Source: JASJCL01 sp050291585 (GTDB taxonomy: Bacteria; Desulfobacterota; Desulfobacteria; Desulfobacterales; Desulfosarcinaceae). Taken from it: a DNA stretch of 7,593 nt. Positions 1 to 6,275 of the stretch are shown piece by piece (the first letter of the stretch is position 1; the number at the start of each line of letters is the position of its first letter). The stretch covers positions 1-7,593 of the forward strand of contig JBNKKA010000201.1 in assembly GCA_050291585.1 (NCBI GenBank), in the 5' to 3' direction. The position numbers were made by a program, and so were the translations under genes. The notes below the pieces were generated by a model. It searched no databases. It was not told the origin of the DNA and was given only the letters and a program-made list of their open reading frames with translations.

Positions 1-589
1 TCTTGAACTGGGCCGTTATCTCGCGCCAGTGATCGGCCGTCAGATCCGAGTCTGAGCTCACGCCGGCCTGGTGTTTGGTTTTCTCGATCACATTTTCGAA
101 AAAATGATCGCCAATGCCCATGACCACGCTGCCGAACATCTGCACCAGGCGGCGGTAGGCGTCGTAGACAAAGCGGGCGTCGTTGGTGAGTTTGATCATC
201 CCCTCGGCGGTCTCGTCATTGAGGCCGATGTTGAGCACCGTATCCATCATCCCCGGCATGGAGAACTTGGCCCCCGAACGGCAGGAGACCAACAGGGGGC
301 TCTCAGGGTCGCCGAGGGTCTTGCCCGTTGCGGCCTCGACCGACTGGAGGGCTTCGAGGAGCTGATCCCACATGCCGTCGGGAAAGACGCCGCCGACCTC
401 GAGGTAGGTGTTGCAGGCCTCGGTGGTGACCGTAAACCCAGGAGGGACCGGGATGCCGATGCGGTCCATGTCGGCCAGGTTGGCCCCCTTGCCACCGAAG
501 AGTCCGCGGACACCTTCCCACTCGCCGCCCACGTAAGCCTCAGCCGCGTCCACTTCCGAAAAAAGATAGACCCATTTTTTCTCTGTCAT
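1..589 (-). CDS. ppdK: Pyruvate phosphate dikinase, N-terminal part (cut by window edge)
   Basis: Pyruvate phosphate dikinase interconverts pyruvate + ATP + phosphate and phosphoenolpyruvate + AMP + pyrophosphate in the cytoplasm. The frame is open from the ATG at 589 to the left edge and gives 196 residues of an enzyme usually near 900. Visible family signatures of the ATP-grasp nucleotide domain are GGKGANLADM (residues 32-41, with the ATP-contacting Lys34), IPVPPGFTVTTEACNTY (46-62), CRSGAKFSMPGMMDT (103-117, Arg104 in the nucleotide loop) and GLNDET (122-127). The usual VRSGA reads CRSGA here, a mild change. The start is chosen because an AGGAG lies 11 bases upstream and the family N terminus aligns. 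It is transcribed leftward and separated by 356 bases from the upstream M48 gene, so it probably has its own promoter; I saw no convincing one. The catalytic His domain and PEP domain lie outside the window. The identification is firm. Confidence 0.95.
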   Translation of the reverse strand, partial: MTEKKWVYLFSEVDAAEAYVGGEWEGVRGLFGGKGANLADMDRIGIPVPPGFTVTTEACNTYLEVGGVFPDGMWDQLLEALQSVEAATGKTLGDPESPLLVSCRSGAKFSMPGMMDTVLNIGLNDETAEGMIKLTNDARFVYDAYRRLVQMFGSVVMGIGDHFFENVIEKTKHQAGVSSDSDLTADHWREITAQFK

Positions 590-945
590 TTTAGGAACTT
601 CTCCTGCTGGAGGTTTTGATCTGGAGGGATGTCCAGTATGCACACTCTGGAATCCCTCATCGCCTGATGTCGTGGGGAGCGGTCGCTGCCGGTGCGATAC
701 GCAGGGGAAAGCGCTGCCAGGGTGCGGCAACGTTTTTCCTCTTGTTACGGGTAACTGCGGGTATTCGCCGACGGCATGTATCTTAGGAAAGGGGTGTCCC
801 AGTAAAAGGCGGCGCATCCTTTGAGGATGGATGCAGGCACTCACTGAAGCTGCGCCGCCACCATACATGCTCGTAACATCGTCGATCGTAACTTGCAAGG
901 GGGCCGCTTCTATAAATCAGCGCAGAGAGGGTGATGCTGACGGTC
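590..945. other. Intergenic region without a gene between ppdK and the M48 peptidase
   Basis: These 356 bases hold no frame that looks like a protein; the overlapping minus-strand frame (783-1217) is a shadow of the M48 gene. The region contains the 5' leader of ppdK (right next to 590), a short dyad GTTAC-GG-GTAAC at 744-755 that could be an operator or chance, and a nested hairpin at 808-859 listed separately. Two direct copies of CGTAAC lie near 870-893. No tRNA, riboswitch or convincing sigma-70 or sigma-54 promoter was recognised. Confidence 0.6.
808..859 (-). terminator. Nested hairpin, candidate intrinsic terminator of the YbjQ-M48 operon
   Basis: A perfect 9-bp outer stem pairs GGCGGCGCA (808-816) with TGCGCCGCC (851-859). 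Inside it a second perfect hairpin pairs CATCCT (815-820) with AGGATG (824-829) around a 3-base loop; GCATCC (814-819) can instead pair with GGATGC (829-834), so the folds compete. Read on the minus strand, the GC-rich arm is followed directly by TTTT (807-804), as in an intrinsic terminator, and it lies about 87 bases past the M48 stop codon. The long outer loop and short T run are not typical, so a structured repeat or RNA element is also possible. Confidence 0.4.
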
Positions 946-1761
946 CTAATCCGTTGAAGGAAACGGGAGAGTCGCTTCGCTGGGGTAGCCTTTACTGCGA
1001 GCCAACTCTTCGAGGTGGGCGATGCGGCGGCGGTTCTCCGGGTGGGAGGCGAAGTAGTGACCGAAGCGCCCCGGGTCCTGATCTGCTGGTATTTTATTGA
1101 AGAAGTCGGTGCTGCCGCCCACATGGCCGTAAAGGCATTGGAGGGCTTCCAGGCCAAAGGTGTCGGCGCGATTTTCCTGGGCGCGCGAAAAACGCATCTC
1201 GGTGAGGTTGAGGGCACTGCCCAGGACCTTGGCGACGGGGCTGTCGGGACCCAGGGTCAGGGTTGAGACGGTGATGAAGACCAGGGCGCGACCGATGCCG
1301 CGCAGGTGGTCGCGGTTGGCGTAGTGGCCCATCTCGTGGGCCAGCACGAAGGCCAGCTCGTTTTCCGAGGTCACCTCGTCCAGGAGGCCCTGGAAGATGA
1401 TGATATGGCCCCCGGGGAAGGCCAGGGCGTTGATGGTCTCGCTGGACTTGACGTGCACCTGGAGGGGAAAGGGCAGCTCGGCGCACTCCTTCTGGAGGCG
1501 GTCCAGGATCGCCTGGACTGATTCCTGGGTGCTGTCGGCGGCATCGTCGATGTCGGTGACTGTGCTCAGGAATGGCTTGGCCAGGCGGCGCTCCAACCCC
1601 GGGCTGAGACGGGGTACGATGAGGTCAACGGCCACGCCCAGAACCAGGTAGATTCCAACAATGATTGCCAGCAGGCCGCCCGCCAGAACGGCCAGCTCTT
1701 TCAGGGGCGAGGAGGGGGAGACGTTGTCGTTGGTCTCCGGCAGGCGCGGGGTGTACTTCAT
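946..1761 (-). CDS. Membrane-anchored M48-family zinc metalloprotease
   Basis: A 271-residue protein of peptidase family M48 (HtpX/Oma1/LoiP-like), whose members degrade misfolded membrane or envelope proteins. One strongly hydrophobic segment (about residues 23-49) anchors it near the N terminus. The catalytic core follows: NALAFPGG (111-118), the zinc-binding HEMGH (142-146), the third-ligand motif ENRAD (Glu196, with Asp200), and SHPENRRR (239-246), all standard for M48 proteases. A second hydrophobic stretch (about 157-171) lies between the HExxH and the Glu ligand, as in other family members. The ATG at 1761 is preferred over an in-frame start at 1812, because it forms an ATGA overlap with the stop of the upstream YbjQ gene and has AAAGGG five bases upstream; the longer version would add a meaningless tail from the other gene. 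It is the last gene of the operon. The substrate is unknown; the two YbjQ neighbours are the obvious candidate partners. Confidence 0.92.
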   Translation of the reverse strand: MKYTPRLPETNDNVSPSSPLKELAVLAGGLLAIIVGIYLVLGVAVDLIVPRLSPGLERRLAKPFLSTVTDIDDAADSTQESVQAILDRLQKECAELPFPLQVHVKSSETINALAFPGGHIIIFQGLLDEVTSENELAFVLAHEMGHYANRDHLRGIGRALVFITVSTLTLGPDSPVAKVLGSALNLTEMRFSRAQENRADTFGLEALQCLYGHVGGSTDFFNKIPADQDPGRFGHYFASHPENRRRIAHLEELARSKGYPSEATLPFPSTD

Positions 1762-2213
1762 GCATGCCCTTTGAGGGTCACGGCGGTGCCGTAGGCCAGG
1801 GCCTCCAGGCAACCGACCCCTTTTTTATTGGCCTTGCGGCCCACGGTTGAGGTTTCGATGCGTACGTTGACGATCATGTGGGCCTGGGGCGCCATCTCCT
1901 TCATGCGCAGGAGGGCCTCCCGGCGGGCACGGTCGATGAGGCTCTCGTATGATTTCACATTGCCGCCGAAGATGTTGCGCAAGCTGGCCAACAACCGTTT
2001 GAAGTAGTCCACCGAGATCACCGCACTACCCGTGACCAGCGCTACCGATTGGATATCTTCGACGGGATAGTTGATGTGCTTGGTGGTCGTGATCGCTAGT
2101 TTCAGGGTGGCCTGCTCACGCGCCTTGATGCGGCGGTAGTGGCGCTTCTCCACATAGGTGCCCACGCCATAGCCCAGGGCCACCAGGGATAAAAAAATGA
2201 TGAGATCGATCAT
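1758..2213 (-). CDS. Membrane-anchored YbjQ/UPF0145-family protein
   Basis: A 151-residue protein with an N-terminal membrane segment (residues 3-20), a basic stretch (KRHYRRIKAR, 23-32) suggesting the rest is cytoplasmic, then a YbjQ-type domain (about 38-147). The family pattern is visible: a central VTGSAVISVDYFKRLLASLR (60-79), the GG at 83-84, a helix of the form RARREALLRMKEMA, a strand MIVNVRIETS (113-122), and AYGTAVTL at the end (140-147). YbjQ domains form ring-like oligomers in known structures and have been labelled heavy-metal-binding, but their function is not established. A short insert rich in Lys and Gly (126-134) precedes the last strand. A strong Shine-Dalgarno GGAGG lies seven bases before the ATG. 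It starts 15 bases after the preceding YbjQ gene and its stop overlaps the M48 start (ATGA), so the three are very probably translated together. Confidence 0.85.
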   Translation of the reverse strand: MIDLIIFLSLVALGYGVGTYVEKRHYRRIKAREQATLKLAITTTKHINYPVEDIQSVALVTGSAVISVDYFKRLLASLRNIFGGNVKSYESLIDRARREALLRMKEMAPQAHMIVNVRIETSTVGRKANKKGVGCLEALAYGTAVTLKGHA

Positions 2214-2228
2214 GCTGAGGCCTCCGCT

Positions 2229-2897
2229 CTAAACGATTTTAATCGCCGTACCATAGGCGTACAATTCCGCCGCACCCTGGGCCACGGAGGAGGTCGAGTA
2301 GCGCACGTTGATGATGGCGTTGGCGCCGATCTGGCGCGCCTGGGCGATCATCCTTTCGGTGGCCTGGCGGCGAGATTCGGCCATGAGTTGGGTATAGCCC
2401 TTGAGCTCGCCGCCCACCAGGTTTTTGAGGCTGGCCATGAGGTCTCGGCCGATGTGTTTGGCGCGGATGGTGCTGCCTGACACGAGACCGAAGTGCTCCA
2501 CAATGGTCTTGCCGGGTATGGATTCGATATTGGTGACGATCATCTGATGGCCATCCTGGGTTTCGAAATAGTGATTGACTACCTCACCCTGAGGTGCTTC
2601 GGTCTGAGGCGGCACCGGGGGGATCTCTCCAGGGCCTGCGTCTGCATTCGACGCTGACTCGGCGACTTCCAGCGATTCCAATTCACAGGCGGCTCCGGCG
2701 TTTTTGAGGGCGCGTTGGATCTTCTCGGCGGTGTCGCGGTCCACGTCACGGCGCAGCACCGTGGGCTGGCCGCTGAAGAGTTGCTCCGCCTTGGCGGCAT
2801 CGACCTTAAGCAACTGGGCGACGGTCTTGCGGACCGCTGTTGGCTCCACGCCCGGCAGAATCTCGCCTTTGAAAACCACATTGAATTTTTCGCTCAT
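2229..2897 (-). CDS. Two-domain protein with C-terminal YbjQ/UPF0145 domain
   Basis: A 222-residue soluble protein. Residues 4-75 form a small alpha/beta-looking domain containing FSGQPTVLRRDVDRDTAEKI (41-60) and AGAACELE (67-74). I think similar domains occur at the N termini of other proteobacterial proteins, but I cannot name it. A flexible linker rich in Pro, Glu and Ala (about 76-108) leads to a canonical YbjQ domain (119-222) with VTNIESIPG, LVSGSTIRAKHIGRDLMAS, LVGGELKGYT and GANAIINVRY, ending in AYGTAIKIV. There is no membrane segment. The longest frame begins at 2921, but AAGGAG lies nine bases before the second ATG (2897), which is therefore taken as the start. It is the first gene of the YbjQ-YbjQ-M48 operon. 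The role is unknown; inferred roles are an oligomeric scaffold or adaptor. Confidence 0.82.
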   Translation of the reverse strand: MSEKFNVVFKGEILPGVEPTAVRKTVAQLLKVDAAKAEQLFSGQPTVLRRDVDRDTAEKIQRALKNAGAACELESLEVAESASNADAGPGEIPPVPPQTEAPQGEVVNHYFETQDGHQMIVTNIESIPGKTIVEHFGLVSGSTIRAKHIGRDLMASLKNLVGGELKGYTQLMAESRRQATERMIAQARQIGANAIINVRYSTSSVAQGAAELYAYGTAIKIV

Positions 2898-2989
2898 GGG
2901 GATTTGCTCCTTGATGGCCATAGTTTCAGGTATGCCGATGGAAAACCTTCCGCTGGCCGTGCGGGGCGTTTTCGGCGGGTTCGATCAGT

Positions 2990-3018
2990 TTGGACCCTTG
3001 GTGAAAATCTGTTAGAAT
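2990..3018 (+). promoter_or_regulatory. Candidate sigma-70 promoter of the lipoprotein-fosX operon
   Basis: TTGGAC (2990-2995) and TAGAAT (3013-3018) are separated by exactly 17 bases. The -10 matches the consensus at five of six positions and the -35 at three. It would give a leader of about 85 bases before the lipoprotein gene. It is a pattern match only. Confidence 0.35.
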
Positions 3019-3059
3019 GCGTGTGGGTTATCCAACGGCGCTACGGTCCGGTGTTCTTT

Positions 3060-3068
3060 TGTTATGAT
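3060..3068 (+). promoter_or_regulatory. Candidate extended -10 promoter
   Basis: TGTTATGAT fits the extended -10 form TGnTATAAT with one mismatch, 40 bases before the lipoprotein start. No good -35 lies 16-18 bases upstream, which extended -10 promoters can tolerate. It competes with or adds to the candidate at 2990-3018. Confidence 0.35.
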
Positions 3069-3108
3069 CGGTCGGTAGGAGCATCGCTTTAGGACGATAT
3101 ACAATCTT

Positions 3109-3867
3109 ATGCTAAAAGATCTAAAATATACCCTTTCACCGCTGATGCTTGCAAGGGCCTTGTGTTTCTGGCTGGCGGTTCTGGGATGGCTCCTGGGTTG
3201 CGCCACCGCGCCCCCGCCCGATCCCGTGGCGGGACCCGGTGCTTTGAAGGCCGCGGCCGGAAGCGGTTGGTGGTCGGTGGAGATTCATTTTAGATGGCCA
3301 CCCGACACCCGACCGGCCATGCACTTGGATCTCCTGGTGGCGCGCGAAATCTTCGGCCCCCTCATCGACACCCAGCGCGACAATCTGCCCCTATGGCGCT
3401 TCCACCGCCGGGCGGTCCGGGACGCCGCTGGCCATCGCCTGCGCTTCCTTTTCTATGCCCTGCCAGCGACGGCTGCCGAGATCAACACGACCCTCATGGC
3501 CCATCCCCTCCTGGCAGAGTTGCATACTACCGGCGTGATCGAGCGCGTCGTCATCGACGATCCCGAGGGGGATCTCCAGACCGATCTGGCCGCCACGAGC
3601 GACCCGGCCTGGTCGCCCGCCATGCAGACCTCTTGGCCCTATTTCATCATGGGGGCCAGCCAGCTGTGGCTGAACCTCATGGATCAGTTCGCTGCAACCA
3701 AGGCTCTCGGTCCGCCTCCCAGGGATCTGGACGCCCTGATTCTCTACTACAAAGGCTTGAGCGACCAAATGACGGCCACCTGGCAGAAGGAGGGCCGCCA
3801 CGCCCTGCTCCATCATCTGAACGCACTTTTCGGTTACGAACGCTTGCCGGTCTACATGCGATTTTGA
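3109..3867 (+). CDS. Putative lipoprotein of unknown function
   Basis: A 252-residue protein with an N-terminal hydrophobic segment (about residues 13-30) ending in the lipobox LLGC, so Cys31 is the probable lipid attachment site after signal peptidase II cleavage. Residue +2 is Ala, compatible with outer-membrane sorting in Gram-negative bacteria. The mature part starts with a Pro-rich linker (APPPDP) and continues without further membrane segments. It contains several Trp residues and patterns such as HFRWPPDTRPAMHLDLLVAR and LLAELHTTGVIERVVIDDPEG. I do not recognise the family. The start is uncertain: ATG 3109 has only an AGGA 14 bases upstream, and a second in-frame ATG at 3145 would give a more typical signal peptide (Cys19) but has no ribosome site. 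It is the first gene of the probable operon with fosX and the amidotransferase, nine bases before fosX. Confidence 0.75.
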   Translation: MLKDLKYTLSPLMLARALCFWLAVLGWLLGCATAPPPDPVAGPGALKAAAGSGWWSVEIHFRWPPDTRPAMHLDLLVAREIFGPLIDTQRDNLPLWRFHRRAVRDAAGHRLRFLFYALPATAAEINTTLMAHPLLAELHTTGVIERVVIDDPEGDLQTDLAATSDPAWSPAMQTSWPYFIMGASQLWLNLMDQFAATKALGPPPRDLDALILYYKGLSDQMTATWQKEGRHALLHHLNALFGYERLPVYMRF

Positions 3868-3876
3868 GAGATGCCA

Positions 3877-4335
3877 ATGAAGGTTAGACGTCTCAGTCAC
3901 ATAACAATTATGGTCAAAGATCTCAATCGGACGGCGCGTTTCTTGTGCGAGGGGCTGGGGGCTCGGGAGGTGTACGACAGCCATGCCAGGAACTACTCAA
4001 TTGCCCGCGAGAAGTTCTTTCTTCTGGCCGGGGTGTGGCTGGCGGCCATGGAGGGTCCATCCACTGAACCCTCCTATGCTCACGTGGCCTTCGAGGTGGA
4101 TCCCGCCGATTTGCCCGCTTTTGAGGCACGCCTGCGCGCCCTGGAGGCCCCTATCAAATCATCGCGACCCAGGGTAGACGGGGAGGGCGACTCCCTCTAT
4201 TTTTACGATTATGACAACAATCTCTTTGAGCTCCACGCCGGGTCACTTGAAAAAAGATTGGCCTTGTATAAAACTGAGGCGCTCGATGAAACCGATCCAC
4301 GAACATCATCTGCCCAAACGAGATCCCCAGGCTGA
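3877..4335 (+). CDS. fosX: FosX-type fosfomycin epoxide hydrolase (glyoxalase/VOC superfamily)
   Basis: A single-domain protein of the vicinal oxygen chelate superfamily. FosX enzymes use Mn(II) to add water to the epoxide of fosfomycin in the cytoplasm. Numbered from the first in-frame ATG (3871), the metal ligands expected for the family are present: His10 (LSHITIMVKDLN), His71 (AHVAFEV) and Glu120 (NLFELHAG). AREKFF (45-50) carries Glu47, which aligns with the Glu44 I recall as the general base of Listeria FosX; the RPRVDGEGDSLYFYDYDNNLFELHAG region and LEKRLALY are also FosX-like. This favours hydrolase over the thiol transferases FosA and FosB. The second ATG (3877) is chosen because GAGAG (3866-3870) sits six bases before it but directly abuts the first, and it gives the family's usual N terminus. 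A polar tail of about 21 residues after LALY is extra. Its stop overlaps the GAGG ribosome site of the next gene, so coupling is likely. Activity on fosfomycin itself is inferred. Confidence 0.88.
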   Translation: MKVRRLSHITIMVKDLNRTARFLCEGLGAREVYDSHARNYSIAREKFFLLAGVWLAAMEGPSTEPSYAHVAFEVDPADLPAFEARLRALEAPIKSSRPRVDGEGDSLYFYDYDNNLFELHAGSLEKRLALYKTEALDETDPRTSSAQTRSPG

Positions 4336-4342
4336 GGTATAA

Positions 4343-5038
4343 ATGAGACTGCACTGCCTCCAACACGTCGCTTTCGAAGATCTGGCCGCCATCGCACCCT
4401 GGGCCCGGGGGCGCGGGTGGACCATAACGACCACTCACCTCTATGCCGGGGAGTCTTTGCCGGTGGTGGACGATCTGGACTGGCTGGTGGTCATGGGGGG
4501 GCCAATGAACATCTACGAAGAGAAGCGCTACTCCTGGCTGACGGCGGAAAAGCAGTTCATCCGCTCGGCGGTGGCAGCGGGCAAGACGGTGCTGGGAATC
4601 TGCCTGGGAGCCCAGCTGATCGCCGATGTTCTGGGCGCCGCGGTGGTACAGGGCCCCCATCCTGAGATCGGCTGGTTTCCGGTGCACAAGGACCCGCGGG
4701 CGAACCGGTCCGCGGTGGGCCGCGCGCTGCCAGCCCGATTCACCGCCTTTCACTGGCATGGGGACACCTTCGAATTGCCCCAGGGCGCCGTATCCCTGGG
4801 AAGCAGCGAGGCTTGTGCCTGCCAGGGATTTGTTTATGATGAGCGCGTGGTGGGCCTCCAGTTTCACCTGGAAACCACGGCGGATAGCGCCGCGGCTCTC
4901 GTTAGGAACTGCGGGCAGGAGATCGGTGACGGCCCCTACGAGCAACCGGCTCAAGAGATACTGGCAGGCGCCGACCTGTTTGACGACCTCAACACCTGCC
5001 TGGTGTCGGTTCTGGACACTCTGGCCGGGGGCTGGTGA
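4343..5038 (+). CDS. Class I glutamine amidotransferase-like protein (GuaA-type GATase1 domain, stand-alone)
   Basis: A 231-residue stand-alone class I glutamine amidotransferase domain, the fold that hydrolyses glutamine and passes ammonia to a synthase. The oxyanion-hole loop GGPMN (52-56), the nucleophile elbow GICLGAQ (Cys87) and the LQFHLE motif with His175 and Glu177 supply a complete Cys-His-Glu triad. HPEIGWFPV (106-114) and FHWHGDTFELP (136-146) are typical of the GMP-synthase-like subgroup (COG0518). No synthase domain is fused and none is encoded next to it, so the ammonia acceptor is unknown; some stand-alone members instead cleave gamma-glutamyl compounds or peptides. GAGG (4334-4337) lies five bases before the ATG and overlaps the fosX stop; the gap between the genes is seven bases. 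It probably shares the fosX transcript. It appears intact and catalytically competent. Confidence 0.9.
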   Translation: MRLHCLQHVAFEDLAAIAPWARGRGWTITTTHLYAGESLPVVDDLDWLVVMGGPMNIYEEKRYSWLTAEKQFIRSAVAAGKTVLGICLGAQLIADVLGAAVVQGPHPEIGWFPVHKDPRANRSAVGRALPARFTAFHWHGDTFELPQGAVSLGSSEACACQGFVYDERVVGLQFHLETTADSAAALVRNCGQEIGDGPYEQPAQEILAGADLFDDLNTCLVSVLDTLAGGW

Positions 5039-5209
5039 AGCCCGAGGGAAACTGCAATCGAGGGCTCCATAAGAGGGGTAATCAACTGGAGCTCAGCGTG
5101 GGGCTAATCGATCCATTGCTGGGTCCCCTGCAGTTGTTACTGAAAACGCAGAGTTGGAACGCTTTTGCGCTCTAAGAGCATTTTGAGATGCAATCAGAAA
5201 GGCCATTTC

Positions 5210-5605
5210 GTGACCATTTTCAACCCGGTTCTCAAGCGTCGCCTGTGGAGCGCCGCATCGCTTATCGCCGTTGTGCTGGCCGGCTACTATCTGCGCTACT
5301 ATCACGGCCCCCTGCAATCCTGGGTCCACCGGCTCAGCGGTGGTCTGCTTTTTGTGTGCTTCTGGTCGTTTCTGCTCTACCTGTTTCTGCCAAGCCTGCG
5401 CAGCAAAGCGGTGGCCGTAACGGTATGCGCCTTTGCCTGCGCGGTGGAACTCTCCCTCTTGATTCCCCAGCCCCTGGTGACCTATGTGCGCGGTGCCTTC
5501 ATCGGCCGCTCCGTGGTGGGGCCCCCTTTCGCCTGGCTCGATTTGGCGGCTTATCTGGCCGGGGGCCTGATCGCATATGCCGGGCTACGCTGGATTGGTC
5601 ATTGA
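5210..5605 (+). CDS. DUF2809-family small integral membrane protein
   Basis: A 131-residue membrane protein with about four hydrophobic segments (roughly 13-28, 44-61, 66-85 and 108-126). The C-terminal half shows the pattern I associate with DUF2809 proteins: CAVELSLLIPQPLVTYVRG (78-95, the Glu in the third segment followed by a short loop), then FIGRSVVGPPFAWLDLAAY (97-115, with the conserved FxWxDLxAY-like signature). The function of the family is unknown. The GTG at 5210 is chosen as start because AAAGG lies seven bases upstream and the family N terminus begins just before the first membrane segment; a longer TTG-started frame from 5165 would add an unusual hydrophilic extension (RSKSILRCNQKGHF). 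It follows a 171-base gap after the amidotransferase, so it may have its own promoter, though none was evident. The nitroreductase follows 55 bases later. Confidence 0.75.
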   Translation: MTIFNPVLKRRLWSAASLIAVVLAGYYLRYYHGPLQSWVHRLSGGLLFVCFWSFLLYLFLPSLRSKAVAVTVCAFACAVELSLLIPQPLVTYVRGAFIGRSVVGPPFAWLDLAAYLAGGLIAYAGLRWIGH

Positions 5606-5660
5606 ATACTAGGCAGGAGGATGGTTGCGGACAATACCCAATTCAATAGGAAGGTCTAGC

Positions 5661-6275
5661 ATGTCTGAGTCAGAACAAAATCAACGTGTCTCTGGAGCCG
5701 CTATCGACAAGATGTTTACGGACCGCTGGTCACCCCGTGGGTTTGATCCCCAGCCCCTTTCCGAGGAGCAGGTGGGCCAATTATTCGAGGCCGCCCGCTG
5801 GGCCCCCTCCTGTTTTAATGAGCAACCTTGGCGTTTTTATTATGCAGCCAGCCCCGCCGACCGGGAGGCCTACCTCTCCGCCCTGGTGCCGCGGAATCAA
5901 CTCTGGGCCAAGCGGGCGCCGCTGCTGGTCTTCGTTCTAGCCCGGCGCACCTTTCGCCAGAGCGGGCGCCATAACCGCCACGCCGCCTTCGATGCCGGCG
6001 CGGCCTGGCTCTCAATGGCCCTACAGGCGCGCAAAATGGGGCTCTACGCCCACGCCATGGCCGGCTTCAACCAGCGGCGGGCATTTACCGTGTTAGGGGT
6101 TTCCGAGGCGGACTACCACATCATGGCCGCTGTGGCCGTGGGGCGCAAGGGTAGCGCCGACCACCTCCCCGAGGAGATGCAGGCCATCGAGAAGCCCAAC
6201 AATCGTCGCCCATTGAACGAGATCATGATCGAGGGAATCCCTTCGGACGGCGATGAACCTGACGTGCTGCTGTGA
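5661..6275 (+). CDS. Nitroreductase-family FMN-dependent oxidoreductase
   Basis: A 204-residue member of the nitroreductase superfamily, cytoplasmic dimeric FMN enzymes that reduce nitroaromatics, quinones or other electron acceptors with NAD(P)H. The FMN-binding signature is seen as RWSPRGFDPQPLS (22-34) followed by EAARWAPSCFNEQPWRF (43-59). DAGAAWLSMALQA (111-123), GLYAHAMAGF (127-136) and AVGRKG (159-164) are the usual middle and C-terminal core, and NRRPLNEI (181-188) is the family's closing R-P-L-E motif. Length is normal. The ATG at 5661 has GGAAGG six bases before it and gives the expected N terminus. An in-frame TTG at 5625, preceded by AGGAGG at four bases, could give a version 12 residues longer. 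The last 23 bases overlap the start of the nucleoside hydrolase gene. The physiological substrate cannot be told from sequence. Confidence 0.93.
   Translation: MSESEQNQRVSGAAIDKMFTDRWSPRGFDPQPLSEEQVGQLFEAARWAPSCFNEQPWRFYYAASPADREAYLSALVPRNQLWAKRAPLLVFVLARRTFRQSGRHNRHAAFDAGAAWLSMALQARKMGLYAHAMAGFNQRRAFTVLGVSEADYHIMAAVAVGRKGSADHLPEEMQAIEKPNNRRPLNEIMIEGIPSDGDEPDVLL

Larger units (their letters stand above)
2898..3108. promoter_or_regulatory. Divergent intergenic region between the YbjQ operon and the lipoprotein operon
   Basis: These 211 bases separate two operons transcribed away from each other, so promoters for both must lie here or overlap. Two plus-strand candidates are listed separately. 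For the minus-strand operon I did not find a convincing -35/-10 pair; the best guess is TATGGC close to the start codon, which is weak. Confidence 0.5.

Noticed and set aside
71..619. 182-residue plus-strand open frame opposite ppdK
   Set aside because: It is the antisense shadow of ppdK, whose protein matches a known family throughout; the plus-strand translation resembles nothing and has no ribosome site.
713..740. TGCC/GGCA stem followed by TTTTT on the plus strand, terminator-like
   Set aside because: The stem is only four clean base pairs, and no plus-strand gene ends upstream.
3294..3887. 197-residue plus-strand frame inside the lipoprotein gene
   Set aside because: Its translation is rich in Arg, Pro, Gly and His with no motif, as expected for an out-of-frame GC-rich reading; the lipoprotein frame has a signal peptide and good spacing to fosX.
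4154..4954. 266-residue minus-strand open frame opposite fosX and the amidotransferase
   Set aside because: It spans two well-identified plus-strand genes and their junction; high GC content keeps the opposite frame open by chance. The translation has no recognisable motif.
5030..5045. GGGCT-AGCCC hairpin at the end of the amidotransferase gene
   Set aside because: The five-pair stem overlaps the stop codon and is not followed by a T run, so it is a poor terminator candidate.
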